Positions 1-10,628 of a stretch of DNA of 50,563 bases are shown here, in pieces. Where the stretch lies: positions 1 to 50,563 of the forward strand of contig NZ_ANOK01000009.1 of assembly GCF_000331575.1 (NCBI RefSeq). The letters run 5' to 3'. Below the pieces are notes generated by a model, which was given only the letters and a program-made list of their open reading frames with translations, ran no database searches and was not told the origin of the DNA. Origin of the DNA: Calidifontibacillus oryziterrae (lineage in GTDB: Bacteria > Bacillota > Bacilli > Bacillales > Bacillaceae_J). The position numbers and the translations under genes were made by a program. Position 1 is the first letter of the stretch; each line of letters begins with the position of its first letter.

Positions 1-40
1 TGTCCATAGAGGGTGCCACCTAGGAGCCTGACCCCGGGAA
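1..40 (-). repeat. Copy of GGGGTCAGG/GGCACC intergenic repeat, cut by the window edge
   Basis: Read on the minus strand this stretch holds GGGGTCAGG, then GGCACC, then CTCTATGGACA. The same words occur on the plus strand at 30471-30518 between yabN and rqcP. The repeat probably extends beyond position 1. No coding function is visible. Its family identity is inferred from these two copies only. Confidence 0.55.
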
Positions 41-148
41 ATAATGGGAATTGGTCTTTTTGCTGCTAGACAGACACATTAATGAAATGCCTTCATACAA
101 TATTAATACATACAGTTTTTAGTGAGTATTTCGCCTATTTTGAATTAT

Positions 149-178
149 GTATATATTTTTAATTGGGTGGTAATACTG
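149..178 (+). promoter_or_regulatory. SigF-type promoter of csfB/gin
   Basis: GTATA at 149-153 and GGTAATACTG at 169-178 are separated by 15 bp. This fits the forespore SigF consensus (GYATA, then GGNNANANT). The predicted start lies about 15 bases before a strong ribosome binding site (GGAGGTGG, 186-193) and the csfB ATG at 199. csfB is a SigF-regulon gene in B. subtilis. The site is read by eye. Confidence 0.6.
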
Positions 179-198
179 TAGCTGTGGAGGTGGACTAG

Positions 199-405
199 AT
201 GGACTCATATGGTATGATAGATTCATTGGGGGAAACGTGTGTTATTTGTGAAAAAAGCAAAATAAAAGGTATTCATTTATATACTAGTTTTATTTGTTGT
301 GAATGTGAAAAGGAGATCATTAATACTGAAGCCGATGATGACAAATATAAGCATTTTTTGTATCAGCTTCGAAAAGTTACCCATCCGATAAGTAAAGTGA
401 ATTAA
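199..405 (+). CDS. csfB: Anti-sigma-G factor Gin (CsfB)
   Basis: This 68-residue protein matches Gin/CsfB, a small zinc-binding forespore protein that binds and holds back sigma-G (and sigma-E) until engulfment is complete. Two CxxC pairs, at about residues 14-17 and 33-36, form the expected zinc site, with the family phrase KGIHLYTSFIC between them. Length agrees with the family (about 64 residues in B. subtilis). A strong ribosome binding site precedes the ATG, and a SigF-type promoter lies just upstream. In B. subtilis xpaC and yaaN follow csfB; here the next gene is yaaO, after a terminator. Identification is by recognised sequence; function is by family. Confidence 0.88.
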   Translation: MDSYGMIDSLGETCVICEKSKIKGIHLYTSFICCECEKEIINTEADDDKYKHFLYQLRKVTHPISKVN

Positions 406-490
406 AAGCAGATTTCAAATCTCGAACTGCTTCTTCATTAGTTTTATAAACCAGTGAAGGTGTAGTTCAAAATATTGGAGTCTGCTTTTT
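404..490 (+). terminator. Long structured terminator after csfB
   Basis: AAAAGCAGA (404-412), overlapping the csfB stop, pairs with TCTGCTTTT (481-489), which ends in a T run. A second, imperfect stem starting at GAACT (424-428) and closing with AGTTC (474-478) can form inside. The structure is longer than a usual hairpin but ends like an intrinsic terminator. Confidence 0.6.
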
Positions 491-683
491 CGTTCGTTAA
501 AAACGCATAAAATTGTAGCGAGGATGTTTCTCGATGTAGTAGAAATTTTTGGAATCAAGTATAAGTTCGCTATGTCTCTTCCTTAGCCTTTGTGGCTCGT
601 CATTCGGCGAGTTTTCTGTATTGTTAGAAGGTATTATTTCCTTTAAAATGATATAGTAATGAACATAGGAATGAGGAAACAAA

Positions 684-2123
684 ATGAACCAAAATACTGT
701 TCCGTTATACCAAGGGTTATTAAATCATAAAAATAGTGATCCGATTTCATTTCATGTTCCTGGACATAAAAATGGTGCTATGTTCAAATCAGTTGATTTC
801 GGAACGGTTTCTTTTAATGATTTATTGAGAATTGATTTAACTGAGCTTAATGGCCTAGACGATTTACATTCACCTACTAGCATTATAAAAGAAGCTCAAC
901 ATTTAACAGCAGATCTTTATAAAGTAAAGAAGAGTTACTTTTTGGTAGGTGGCTCTACAGCTGGGAATTTAGCTATGATTCTTGCAACCTGTAATCCTCA
1001 TGATGTTGTGTTAGTTCAAAGGAATAGCCATAAATCAATTATGAATTCCTTACAATTGGCTAATGTAAGACCTGTCTTTTTAAGTCCTGAATTTGACTAT
1101 GAAAGTCAAATTGCAACAAATATCTCATATGAAACTGTAAAACAAGCCATAAAGGATTATCCCGAAGCAAAGGCGTTAATTTTAACAACACCTAATTATT
1201 ATGGCATGGTCAGTCATAATTTAAATGAAATCATTAAACTTGCAAATTCTGCAGGTTTACTAGTGTTAGTAGATGAAGCGCATGGAGCACATTTTATATT
1301 AGGGAAACCTTTTCCTACAACAGCAGTGACCTTAGGCGCTGATATTGTAGTTCAATCTGCTCATAAAACACTCCCTGCAATGACAATGGGTTCGTATCTC
1401 CATTTTAATAGTTCGCGAATTGATATTGGTAAGGTAGAATATTATTTGCAGGTTGTGCAGTCAAGTAGTCCCTCTTATCCAATCATGGCTTCATTAGATT
1501 TGGCAAGGTATTATTTAGCTCATATTTCTAATAAAGATAAAGAAGAAATCATTGACTCAATCGAAAATTTTCGTGAAAGTCTAGCAAGACTACCTCAAAT
1601 TAATTTAATTGCTCAAAAAAGTGATCTTTATCAAGCAGATATACTTAAAATAATAGTTCAATCCAACTGTGCTCTTACTGGTTATGAAATACAAGAAGCT
1701 TTTGAAAAAGAACATATTTATACTGAATTAGCTGATCCTTGGAATGTGCTATTTGTTTGTCCTCTATCGGAAGTAGAGGATTATTCAACTATTGTTGCCA
1801 AAGTTGAAAGGGCAATAAAACATGTTCCTACAGAGATAAGAGATAAACAAAAAGTTGATCAAAGTACTCCTAGCATTTTTACTTTGGCTATTACATACGA
1901 GGAAATGAGGAAACGTAAAACTTGTAAAATACCTTTACGTAATGCTGTCGGAGAAATAGCAGCCAGTTCTGTAATTCCTTATCCACCTGGCATACCTGTT
2001 ATTTTACCTGGAGAGACAATTACCAACAATCATATCAATATGCTATTAACATTAAAGGAATCGGGAGCATATTTTCAAAACAATCCTGAGCTTTGGGACA
2101 AGGGAATAGATATTTTTAACTAA
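684..2123 (+). CDS. yaaO: Orn/Lys/Arg decarboxylase-family PLP protein YaaO
   Basis: This is a fold-type I PLP enzyme of the Orn/Lys/Arg decarboxylase family (479 residues). Visible hallmarks are FHVPGHKNG near residue 23, the phosphate-binding GGSTAGN at 89-95, DEAHGAH at 197-203, and SAHKTL, whose Lys228 should bind PLP as a Schiff base. A C-terminal decarboxylase domain ending in a PPGIP-type motif follows. It lies directly before tmk with a 15-bp gap, as in other Bacilli, so the two are probably cotranscribed. The substrate cannot be told from the sequence; B. subtilis YaaO is often listed as a probable lysine or arginine decarboxylase without firm proof. The ATG has a GAGGAA-type ribosome binding site. 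Confidence 0.85.
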   Translation: MNQNTVPLYQGLLNHKNSDPISFHVPGHKNGAMFKSVDFGTVSFNDLLRIDLTELNGLDDLHSPTSIIKEAQHLTADLYKVKKSYFLVGGSTAGNLAMILATCNPHDVVLVQRNSHKSIMNSLQLANVRPVFLSPEFDYESQIATNISYETVKQAIKDYPEAKALILTTPNYYGMVSHNLNEIIKLANSAGLLVLVDEAHGAHFILGKPFPTTAVTLGADIVVQSAHKTLPAMTMGSYLHFNSSRIDIGKVEYYLQVVQSSSPSYPIMASLDLARYYLAHISNKDKEEIIDSIENFRESLARLPQINLIAQKSDLYQADILKIIVQSNCALTGYEIQEAFEKEHIYTELADPWNVLFVCPLSEVEDYSTIVAKVERAIKHVPTEIRDKQKVDQSTPSIFTLAITYEEMRKRKTCKIPLRNAVGEIAASSVIPYPPGIPVILPGETITNNHINMLLTLKESGAYFQNNPELWDKGIDIFN

Positions 2124-2138
2124 AGGAGACTAACAATT

Positions 2139-2774
2139 GTGAAAAACGGATACTTTATATCGTTGGAGGGTCCAGAAGGAGCCGGGAAATCTACAATTGC
2201 AAAACGAATTAAAGAATATTTAATACAAACAGGGAGGGACGTTATTTTAACAAGAGAACCTGGTGGGATAGAGATTGCTGAACAAATAAGAGGTATTATT
2301 TTAGATAAAAAGAACACGATGATGGATGGCCGAACAGAGGCGTTACTGTATGCTGCTGCAAGACGACAGCATCTGGTTGAGAAAATTATTCCAGCTTTGG
2401 AACAAGGCCAAGTTGTGCTATGTGACCGTTTTATTGATAGTAGTCTTGCTTATCAGGGATATGCAAGGAATTTAGGGCTTGAGGAGGTCTTAGCTATTAA
2501 TAAATTCGCAATTGGCCATTATATGCCTCATTTAACCATTTATTTTGATGTAAGACCGGAAATAGGATTAGAGCGAATAAATAAAAATAAGGACCGTGAA
2601 ATTAATAGATTAGATCTTGAAACACTTGATTTTCATCATAAAGTTTCGGAAGGATATAAGCTACTTGAAGAACGTTTCTCAGATCGGATTGTGAGAGTAA
2701 ATGCCGAGCAACCAGAAAATAGAGTTTTTGAAGATACTAAATCAATAATAAACTTGAGATTACATACTAAATGA
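2139..2774 (+). CDS. tmk: Thymidylate kinase
   Basis: Tmk phosphorylates dTMP to dTDP in the cytoplasm for DNA synthesis. The 211-residue protein has the P-loop GPEGAGKST at 11-19, the TREPGG motif near residue 39, and the [12 protein letters not shown] substrate-binding segment near residue 97. The start is GTG, preceded by AAAGGAG (2122-2128). It follows yaaO closely. In B. subtilis, darA (yaaQ) and yaaR separate tmk from holB; here only 58 bp separate them and no reading frame for either is present. Confidence 0.95.
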   Translation: MKNGYFISLEGPEGAGKSTIAKRIKEYLIQTGRDVILTREPGGIEIAEQIRGIILDKKNTMMDGRTEALLYAAARRQHLVEKIIPALEQGQVVLCDRFIDSSLAYQGYARNLGLEEVLAINKFAIGHYMPHLTIYFDVRPEIGLERINKNKDREINRLDLETLDFHHKVSEGYKLLEERFSDRIVRVNAEQPENRVFEDTKSIINLRLHTK

Positions 2775-2832
2775 TAATGAGGTAATGTTTTGTGTCGCTT
2801 GTAATATATGTAGTAAGGGGTGAGAGTTTCCA

Positions 2833-3822
2833 GTGTATACGTGGGGAGAATTGAAAAATAAGCAACCCAATGCTGTTAGAATGTTAACGAACAGTATTGC
2901 AAAGAATCGGATTGCCCATGCATATATATTTGAAGGTGGCCGAGGTACAGGTAAAAAAGAGGTTAGTATTCAGCTAGCCAAAAGCTACTTTTGTACTAAA
3001 CGTATCGGAGTTGAGCCTTGTAACAGTTGTATTGAATGTAAGAGAATTGAATCAGGTAATCATCCAGATGTATTACTATTAACACCTGATGGATTATCAT
3101 TAAAAAAAGAACAGATAAAAGACTTGCAAAGGGAGTTTGCAAAGAAAAGTGTAGAGGCAAAAGGGAAAATATATATTATCGAGCATGCCGATAAGATGAC
3201 CGTACAGGCAGCTAATAGTTTGCTTAAATTTTTAGAGGAACCAAATGGTCGTACAATTGCAATGCTGTTAACAGAACAAGTTCAAAAAATGCTTCCAACA
3301 ATATTATCAAGATGTCAAATCTTAAATTTTCGGCCGTTAACACCAGAATTGCTTTTTCAAGAATTGCTAGAAAAAAATGCTCCGACAGTATTAGCGAAAA
3401 TTGTTGCCTCTCTTACCAATAATATAAATGATGCACTTGCTATTATTTCAGACGATTGGTTTGCACAAGCCCGAAATATAGTGATACAATTAAATGAGGT
3501 TCTCGTAAATAGAAGTCACCATGCACTTTTGTTTTTACATGAACATTGGCTACCACATTTTATCGAGAAGGAACAGCTGAACGTAGGTCTTGACTTATTA
3601 TTATTATGGCATAAAGATCTTTTATATATCCAAATAGGTGAACAGAATAATCTTATTTTTATAGATCAAAAGGATTTACTTGAGGTACAGGCTATGCGAT
3701 TTTCACAAAAAAGAATTGCAGACCAGTTAACCATAATTTTAGAAGCTAAAAAAAGGTTAGATGCCAATGTAAATCCACAATTATTGATGGAGCAGCTAGT
3801 TCTCAAGCTGCAGGAGGGATAA
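2833..3822 (+). CDS. holB: DNA polymerase III subunit delta-prime
   Basis: This is a clamp-loader subunit of the replicative polymerase. Of its 329 residues, the N-terminal AAA+ domain shows a P-loop variant, GGRGTGKK, at 35-42. Four zinc-binding cysteines follow at 54, 63, 66 and 69. LLKFLEEP and TILSRCQ, typical of the DnaX/HolB family, lie near residues 132 and 156. The GTG start has an AAGGGGTGAG ribosome binding site (about 2815-2824). The end of the gene supplies the ribosome binding site of ricT, so translation of the two is likely linked. Confidence 0.93.
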   Translation: MYTWGELKNKQPNAVRMLTNSIAKNRIAHAYIFEGGRGTGKKEVSIQLAKSYFCTKRIGVEPCNSCIECKRIESGNHPDVLLLTPDGLSLKKEQIKDLQREFAKKSVEAKGKIYIIEHADKMTVQAANSLLKFLEEPNGRTIAMLLTEQVQKMLPTILSRCQILNFRPLTPELLFQELLEKNAPTVLAKIVASLTNNINDALAIISDDWFAQARNIVIQLNEVLVNRSHHALLFLHEHWLPHFIEKEQLNVGLDLLLLWHKDLLYIQIGEQNNLIFIDQKDLLEVQAMRFSQKRIADQLTIILEAKKRLDANVNPQLLMEQLVLKLQEG

Positions 3823-3825
3823 CGT

Positions 3826-4641
3826 TTGTATGAGGTAGTAGGAGTTCGCTTTAAAAAAGCGGGTAAAATATATTATTTTGATCCAGGTGATTTTAAGATT
3901 AGCGAAGGAACATATGTCATTGTAGAAACCGTCCGTGGAGTTGAGTTTGGCAAGGTTGTTATTAGCTCTAAGAAGGTAGATGAAAATGATATAGTTCTTC
4001 CGTTGAAAAAAGTACTTCGACTAGCAGATGAAAATGATATAGTAAATGTTGAAGAAAATAGAAAAGAGGCAAAACAAGCATATGAGCTCTGTAATGAGAA
4101 GGTAATTGAGCATGGCCTTGATATGAAGCTTGTCGATGTTGAGTATACGTTTGATCGAAACAAAATAATTTTCTACTTTACAGCTGATGGCCGTGTTGAT
4201 TTTCGAGAACTTGTTAAAGACTTAGCTGCAATTTTTCGAACAAGAATTGAGCTAAGGCAAATAGGAGTACGTGACGAAGCGAAGATGCTAGGTGGTATTG
4301 GACCTTGCGGAAGAATGCTTTGTTGTTCAACATTTTTAGGTGACTTTGATCCTGTTTCAATTAAAATGGCGAAGGATCAAAATCTATCACTTAATCCAGC
4401 GAAAATATCTGGTTTATGTGGTCGGTTAATGTGTTGCTTAAAATATGAAAATGATGACTATGAAGCAATAAAGGAAAGGCTTCCGGACTTGGGTGAAGAA
4501 ATTATAACACCACAAGGAAAAGGCGTAGTAGTCGGACTCAATATTTTGGAGGGCCTTATTCAAGTAGAGCTACCAGAAATTGAACGTGTAATTGAATATA
4601 CAATTAATGAACTAATCGAAGAAGGTACTGTTTCGTTTTAA
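3826..4641 (+). CDS. ricT: Regulatory iron-sulfur-containing complex subunit RicT (YaaT)
   Basis: This 271-residue PSP1-domain protein matches RicT/YaaT. In B. subtilis it forms a complex with RlbA (YlbF) and YmcA that carries Fe-S clusters, helps RNase Y process mRNA, and affects sporulation, competence and biofilms. Conserved cysteines are visible in [10 protein letters not shown] and in [10 protein letters not shown] (about residues 163-203). The start is TTG only 3 bp after the holB stop; AGGAGGG inside the end of holB serves as its ribosome binding site and the frame has no better start. An operon with holB and yabA is likely. Confidence 0.92.
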   Translation: MYEVVGVRFKKAGKIYYFDPGDFKISEGTYVIVETVRGVEFGKVVISSKKVDENDIVLPLKKVLRLADENDIVNVEENRKEAKQAYELCNEKVIEHGLDMKLVDVEYTFDRNKIIFYFTADGRVDFRELVKDLAAIFRTRIELRQIGVRDEAKMLGGIGPCGRMLCCSTFLGDFDPVSIKMAKDQNLSLNPAKISGLCGRLMCCLKYENDDYEAIKERLPDLGEEIITPQGKGVVVGLNILEGLIQVELPEIERVIEYTINELIEEGTVSF

Positions 4642-4670
4642 GCCCACAAAGTAATAGAGGTGGAATCGGA

Positions 4671-5027
4671 GTGGACAAAAAACAATTATTTGATCATGCG
4701 ATCCATATGGAGGAGCAAATCGGTCAATTATACAAGCAGTTAGGTGAATTTAAAGCTCATTTGGCTGATTTGCTAGAGGAAAATCATAATTTAAAGATGG
4801 AAAATCATCATCTTAGACAGCGTTTAGGAATAGATGAGGAGCCTGAAGGAGATGGCAATTCTTCTAGTACTAATAAAAAAGAGAAATCATCATTAGACGT
4901 TGGTGAGGGTTATGATAATCTTGCCCGTCTTTATCAAGAAGGATTCCATATTTGTAATGTTCATTATGGAAGCTTACGAACTGAGGGCGATTGCTTATTT
5001 TGCCTATCATTTTTAAATAAAAAGTAA
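4671..5027 (+). CDS. yabA: Replication initiation control protein YabA
   Basis: YabA binds DnaA and the clamp DnaN and restrains re-initiation of replication. The 118-residue protein has the expected two parts. Residues 1-60 form a leucine-rich coiled coil (many L, E and H residues in heptads) for tetramer formation. The C-terminal part carries a zinc site seen as H-x-C-x-x-H near residues 91-97 and C-x-x-C near 109-112. Between them is a polar Ser/Asn/Lys linker. The GTG start follows AGAGGTGG (4657-4664). The gene ends the holB-ricT-yabA unit at a terminator. Confidence 0.93.
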   Translation: MDKKQLFDHAIHMEEQIGQLYKQLGEFKAHLADLLEENHNLKMENHHLRQRLGIDEEPEGDGNSSSTNKKEKSSLDVGEGYDNLARLYQEGFHICNVHYGSLRTEGDCLFCLSFLNKK

Positions 5028-5034
5028 TGATAGC

Positions 5035-5066
5035 GGGACTGTCTTTTTTTTGGACAGCCCCTTTTT
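5035..5066 (+). terminator. Intrinsic terminator after yabA
   Basis: GGGACTGTC (5035-5043) pairs with GACAGCCCC (5053-5061) with one bulged A, followed by five Ts. The loop is itself T-rich. Confidence 0.75.
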
Positions 5067-5096
5067 AATATATTTAGTTAAGGAAGGTTGTTTTAA

Positions 5097-5840
5097 ATGA
5101 TTGAATTAAAGGAAGGCGAGCGGTTAGATTACTTATTAGATGAGCGGATGAAGATTATTCAAAGTTCGGAAGTGTTTAATTTTTCTTTAGATGCTGTTTT
5201 ATTGGCAAACTTTGTATATGTCCCAATTCAAAAAGGGGATCTGTTGGATTTATGTACAGGAAACGCCGTTATTCCGTTATTATTAAGTAAACGTACAAAA
5301 GGGTCGATAACGGGTGTAGAAATACAAGAACGTATATTTGATATGGCTTTACGAAGTATTAAATTTAATAATTTAGAACATCGTCTGTCTGTAATTCATG
5401 GAGATTTAAAGGATATGCCGCAGCGTTTAGGGCATAGCCGCTATGATGTAGTCACGTGTAATCCGCCATATTTTCCGACTCCTAGTGAAAATGAATTCAA
5501 TGAAAATCTGCATTTGGCTATTGCTCGGCATGAAATAATGTGTACGTTGGAGGACGTTATTCGCGTCTCAAGTCAACTAGTACGACATGGCGGAAAAGTA
5601 GCATTTGTACACCGTCCTGGCAGGCTATTAGATATTTTGACTTTAATGCGGCATTATAAGCTTGAGCCGAAACGACTTCGATTTGTTTATCCAAAGGTAG
5701 GAAAGGAAGCAAACACGTTATTAATAGAGGGAACAAAGTATGGGAAAGCAGATTTAAAAATTTTACCCCCCTTATACGTGTATAAGGAAAATAACGAATA
5801 CACTGAGGAGATGTATGAAATCTTATATGGGAAACGGTAA
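5097..5840 (+). CDS. trmN6: tRNA1(Val) (adenine37-N6)-methyltransferase (TrmN6/YabB)
   Basis: This 247-residue class I SAM-dependent methyltransferase matches YabB, related to E. coli TrmN6, which methylates A37 of tRNA1(Val). The SAM-binding motif DLCTGNA is at 51-57 and the N6-adenine methyltransferase signature NPPYF at 122-126. The gene overlaps yazA by 26 bp, and its 3' end supplies the GAGGAG ribosome binding site of yazA. The exact substrate is inferred from the family. Confidence 0.87.
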   Translation: MIELKEGERLDYLLDERMKIIQSSEVFNFSLDAVLLANFVYVPIQKGDLLDLCTGNAVIPLLLSKRTKGSITGVEIQERIFDMALRSIKFNNLEHRLSVIHGDLKDMPQRLGHSRYDVVTCNPPYFPTPSENEFNENLHLAIARHEIMCTLEDVIRVSSQLVRHGGKVAFVHRPGRLLDILTLMRHYKLEPKRLRFVYPKVGKEANTLLIEGTKYGKADLKILPPLYVYKENNEYTEEMYEILYGKR

Positions 5841-6093
5841 GCATTATGTGTATATATTAAGGTGTAATGATGGCACATATTATACAGGATATACAAATGA
5901 CCTTGAAAAAAGACTAAACAAGCATCAAGCGGGAAAAGGTGCAAAATATACAAGAGGGCGAACACCTGTACAATTAATTTTCTCGCAGGAGTATGACACA
6001 AAAACTGAGGCGATGCATGCTGAATATCGGATAAAACAATTAACGAGAGAGCAAAAAGAAGCCTATATTAATAAGAAAATAAGCGTTACGTAA
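5815..6093 (+). CDS. yazA: GIY-YIG domain protein YazA
   Basis: This is a 92-residue stand-alone GIY-YIG nuclease-superfamily domain (UPF0213). The core is visible as YVYILRC followed by GTYYTGYT, with the conserved Arg in LEKRLNKH and the Glu in the [10 protein letters not shown] helix. Its cellular role is not known. Start ATG 5815 follows GAGGAG at 5805-5810; an in-frame ATG at 5827 is an alternative that would shorten it by four residues. It overlaps trmN6 and precedes rsmI by 65 bp. Confidence 0.88.
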   Translation: MKSYMGNGKHYVYILRCNDGTYYTGYTNDLEKRLNKHQAGKGAKYTRGRTPVQLIFSQEYDTKTEAMHAEYRIKQLTREQKEAYINKKISVT

Positions 6094-6158
6094 CAACCAC
6101 TGCTTTTCAATCGCTTCATCATAAAGTATGTTGAAGTACTATTAATGGAGGAATAATT

Positions 6159-7034
6159 ATGAAGCAACAAAAAAGTTTTAGCTCTAGCGGTAAAGGCATT
6201 CTATACTTAGTACCAACACCTATAGGGAATCTAGAAGATATGACTTATAGAGCCATTCGTATTTTAAAGGAAGCGGATCTTATTGCCGCTGAAGATACGA
6301 GACAAACTGTGAAGCTTCTGAATCACTTTGTAATTTCAACACCGATCGTCAGTTACCATGAACATAATAAACGTGAGAGCGGTGCCCGACTGTTAGAGGA
6401 AATAAAAGAAGGGATGACTGTTGCATTAGTTAGCGATGCTGGTATGCCGGCAATTTCTGATCCTGGCTATGACTTAGTAATTGCAGCACTAACAGCGGAT
6501 ATTACAGTTATTTCATTACCGGGCGCAAATGCAGCACTTACGGCGTTAATTGCATCGGGGTTACCAACAGACCATTTTTATTTTTATGGGTTTTTGCCAA
6601 GAGGGAAAAAAGACCGGATTGCTGAACTGGAAAAAGTAAAGGGGTTAAAAGCCTCGATCATTTTTTATGAAGCGCCACATCGTTTAAAAGAAACACTAGC
6701 AGCAATTGCCCAGGTTTTAGGAGATCGAAAGGCAGCAATTTCTAGAGAGTTAACAAAAAAGTTTGAAGAGTACATAAGAGGTACGTTGAATGAACTTGTA
6801 ATGTGGGCAGAACAAAATGTCGTAAGAGGGGAATTTTGTATTATTATTGAAGGTGATTCGGGAAACAACGGAATAGTTGATAAAGCTTGGTGGGAATCCA
6901 TGCAGCTAAAAGACCACGTTCAATACTATATTGACAAGGAACATTTACACTCTAAGGATGCAATCAAAAAAGTAGCAGAAGAACGGAGATTAGCAAAAAG
7001 AGAGGTTTATCAGGCGTTTCATATAGAAGAATAG
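6159..7034 (+). CDS. rsmI: 16S rRNA (cytidine1402-2'-O)-methyltransferase
   Basis: RsmI 2'-O-methylates C1402 in the decoding centre of 16S rRNA. The 291-residue protein shows the SPOUT-unrelated tetrapyrrole-methylase fold: PTPIGNLEDMT near residue 19, AAEDTR near 43, SDAGMPAISDPG near 92 and LPGANAALTAL near 118. The ATG follows GGAGGA at 6148-6153. It is the last gene of the rightward run before convergent abrB. Confidence 0.94.
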   Translation: MKQQKSFSSSGKGILYLVPTPIGNLEDMTYRAIRILKEADLIAAEDTRQTVKLLNHFVISTPIVSYHEHNKRESGARLLEEIKEGMTVALVSDAGMPAISDPGYDLVIAALTADITVISLPGANAALTALIASGLPTDHFYFYGFLPRGKKDRIAELEKVKGLKASIIFYEAPHRLKETLAAIAQVLGDRKAAISRELTKKFEEYIRGTLNELVMWAEQNVVRGEFCIIIEGDSGNNGIVDKAWWESMQLKDHVQYYIDKEHLHSKDAIKKVAEERRLAKREVYQAFHIEE

Positions 7035-7070
7035 TTGCTAAAAGATAGACCTTTATTCAAACAAACAAAA

Positions 7071-7097
7071 AGGTGGTCGATGAATAATCGGCCACCT
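7071..7097. terminator. Convergent hairpin between rsmI and abrB
   Basis: AGGTGGTCGA (7071-7080) pairs with TCGGCCACCT (7088-7097) with one G-U pair and a 7-base loop. On the minus strand the hairpin is followed by TTTTTGTTTG, so it ends abrB well. On the plus strand the tail is only ATATATT, so it is a weaker stop for rsmI. Confidence 0.75.
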
Positions 7098-7112
7098 ATA
7101 TATTAAAATAGT

Positions 7113-7397
7113 TTATTTAGCTACAGATAGATGCTCTTGGATCTGTTTTAATAAAGTTTCTGCGCCTTCACGACTTAAAACGATTTTACCGTTTGCAAGT
7201 GTGAAATTATCATCAGATACTTCGCCAGTTACACTACAAGTCATGTTAGGCTTGTACTTCTTCAAAACGATACGGTCATCATCAACATAGATTTCCAAAG
7301 CATCTTTCTCAGCAATTCCTAATGTACGACGTAATTCTATTGGAATTACCACACGCCCTAATTCATCAACCTTACGAACAATACCTGTAGATTTCAT
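7113..7397 (-). CDS. abrB: Transition-state regulator AbrB
   Basis: AbrB is a DNA-binding swapped-hairpin protein that represses many stationary-phase and sporulation genes during growth. The 94-residue product has the N-terminal SpoVT-AbrB domain (MKSTGIVRKVDELGRVVIP) and the matching C-terminal multimerisation part; length is as in B. subtilis. It is the only minus-strand gene in the window, convergent with rsmI and divergent from metG. Its promoter and a Spo0A box are described separately. A paralogous N-terminal domain occurs in spoVT (26643-27182). Confidence 0.96.
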   Translation of the reverse strand: MKSTGIVRKVDELGRVVIPIELRRTLGIAEKDALEIYVDDDRIVLKKYKPNMTCSVTGEVSDDNFTLANGKIVLSREGAETLLKQIQEHLSVAK

Positions 7398-7448
7398 ATT
7401 AATTCTCCCCTCGTGTAATCAATTTCTTTATATAATAATTCGCCAACT

Positions 7449-7500
7449 TTCGACAAATTTCTCCTGTCTCTACTATATCAATACATCCAAAAGCAGTCAA
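7449..7500 (-). promoter_or_regulatory. abrB SigA promoter with downstream Spo0A box
   Basis: Read on the minus strand, TTGACT (7495-7500) and TATAGT (7472-7477) are 17 bp apart, a good SigA promoter. About 10-15 bases into the transcript is TGTCGAA (7449-7455), an exact match to the Spo0A box. Spo0A~P binding just downstream of the promoter is the known way abrB is repressed in B. subtilis, so the arrangement is conserved. Confidence 0.78.
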
Positions 7501-7723
7501 TTTATTTTTTGTAAAAATGTGTAGGAATTATAAAAAAATGTATATTAATAACCACTAAAACCGTTGATATATTAAGGTTTATAATTATCACTATAAGAAT
7601 ATTTAATATCATTTTCTTACATATTTTTACTGATAATGGAAGTATGGTTAGTTTCATTATAAGCTAAAATCGACAAATTTCAACAATATAAGTCGACAAA
7701 TTTATCGTTTAGTATTGATAGTC
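7501..7723. other. AT-rich divergent spacer between abrB and metG
   Basis: No gene is visible. Besides the two outward promoters, two more Spo0A-box-like words occur on the minus strand: TGTCGAT (7669-7675) and TGTCGAC (7692-7698). They lie about 170-200 bp upstream of the abrB promoter and just upstream of the metG -35 element. Each differs from TGTCGAA at the last base. Whether Spo0A binds there is unknown. Confidence 0.4.
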
Positions 7724-7752
7724 TTGACATCCTTACTTGGGATTAGTATATT
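7724..7752 (+). promoter_or_regulatory. SigA promoter of metG
   Basis: TTGACA (7724-7729) and TATATT (7747-7752) are 17 bp apart. The leader to the metG ATG is about 50 bases, too short for a T-box or SAM riboswitch, and none is visible. Confidence 0.75.
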
Positions 7753-7762
7753 TTGGTGATAG

Positions 7763-9772
<2,010 letters not shown>

Positions 9773-9822
9773 ATCCGTTTAAAAACACAAAAAAATACTA
9801 TTATAAAGAAGGAAGATAAAGG

Positions 9823-10590
9823 ATGCTATTTGATACTCATGTTCATCTTAATGCAAGACAATATGCTGAGGATGAAGAGGAAGTAATCAAGCGAGCTAAA
9901 ACTGAAGGCGTGTCAACTATGGTATGCGTCGGTTTTGATCAGGAAACAATCAACGGTGCAATTAGAATTGCTGAACAATACGATTTTATCTATGCAGCAG
10001 TTGGCTGGCATCCGGTCGATGCAATCGATATGACTGCCGAGGATCTTGTTTGGCTTGAGAAACTAGCCGAACACCCAAAGGTTGTGGCTCTTGGTGAAAT
10101 GGGATTAGATTATCATTGGGATAAATCACCGAAGGATGTTCAAAAGGATGTGTTTCGAAAGCAAATTCAACTTGCAAAAAAAGTAAAGCTTCCTATTATT
10201 ATTCATAATCGCGATGCTACACAAGATATTGTAGAAATTTTAAAAGAAGAAGGTGCCCACGAGGTGGGTGGGATCATGCACTGCTTTAGCGGAAGCGTTG
10301 AAACTGCAAAAGAGTGTATCGATATGAATTTCTATATATCATTTGGCGGTCCGGTTACTTTTAAAAATGCTAAAAAGCCAAAAGAAGTTGCGATAGAGGT
10401 TCCGTTAGAAAAGCTATTAATTGAAACAGACTGTCCATACTTAACCCCTCACCCCTATAGAGGAAAGCGCAATGAACCTGCATTTGTTAAATTAGTTGCA
10501 CAACAGATTGCGGAATTAAAGGGAATTACTTATGAAGAATTAGCGAAAAAAACATCTGAAAACGCAAAAAGATTATTTAGAATTTCATAA
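9823..10590 (+). CDS. tatD: TatD-family metal-dependent hydrolase (YabD)
   Basis: This 255-residue TIM-barrel metal-dependent hydrolase belongs to the TatD DNase family. Metal-ligand motifs are visible: DTHVHL at the N-terminus, GEMGLDYH near residue 91, IIHNRDA near 126, MHCFSGS near 151 and the ETDCPYL signature near 204. E. coli TatD is a 3'-5' exonuclease, but the role in Bacilli is not settled. It probably shares the metG transcript and ends at a strong terminator. Confidence 0.92.
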   Translation: MLFDTHVHLNARQYAEDEEEVIKRAKTEGVSTMVCVGFDQETINGAIRIAEQYDFIYAAVGWHPVDAIDMTAEDLVWLEKLAEHPKVVALGEMGLDYHWDKSPKDVQKDVFRKQIQLAKKVKLPIIIHNRDATQDIVEILKEEGAHEVGGIMHCFSGSVETAKECIDMNFYISFGGPVTFKNAKKPKEVAIEVPLEKLLIETDCPYLTPHPYRGKRNEPAFVKLVAQQIAELKGITYEELAKKTSENAKRLFRIS

Positions 10591-10597
10591 TTTGTCG

Positions 10598-10628
10598 AAG
10601 GAAGAGAGGGTTGCTCTCTTCCTTTTTT
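10598..10628 (+). terminator. Intrinsic terminator after tatD
   Basis: AAGGAAGAGAG (10598-10608) pairs perfectly with CTCTCTTCCTT (10614-10624), followed by a run of Ts. Confidence 0.9.

Noticed and set aside
497..682. 61-codon minus-strand frame before yaaO
   Set aside because: No ribosome binding site or family similarity; it crosses the spacer and probably the yaaO promoter region.
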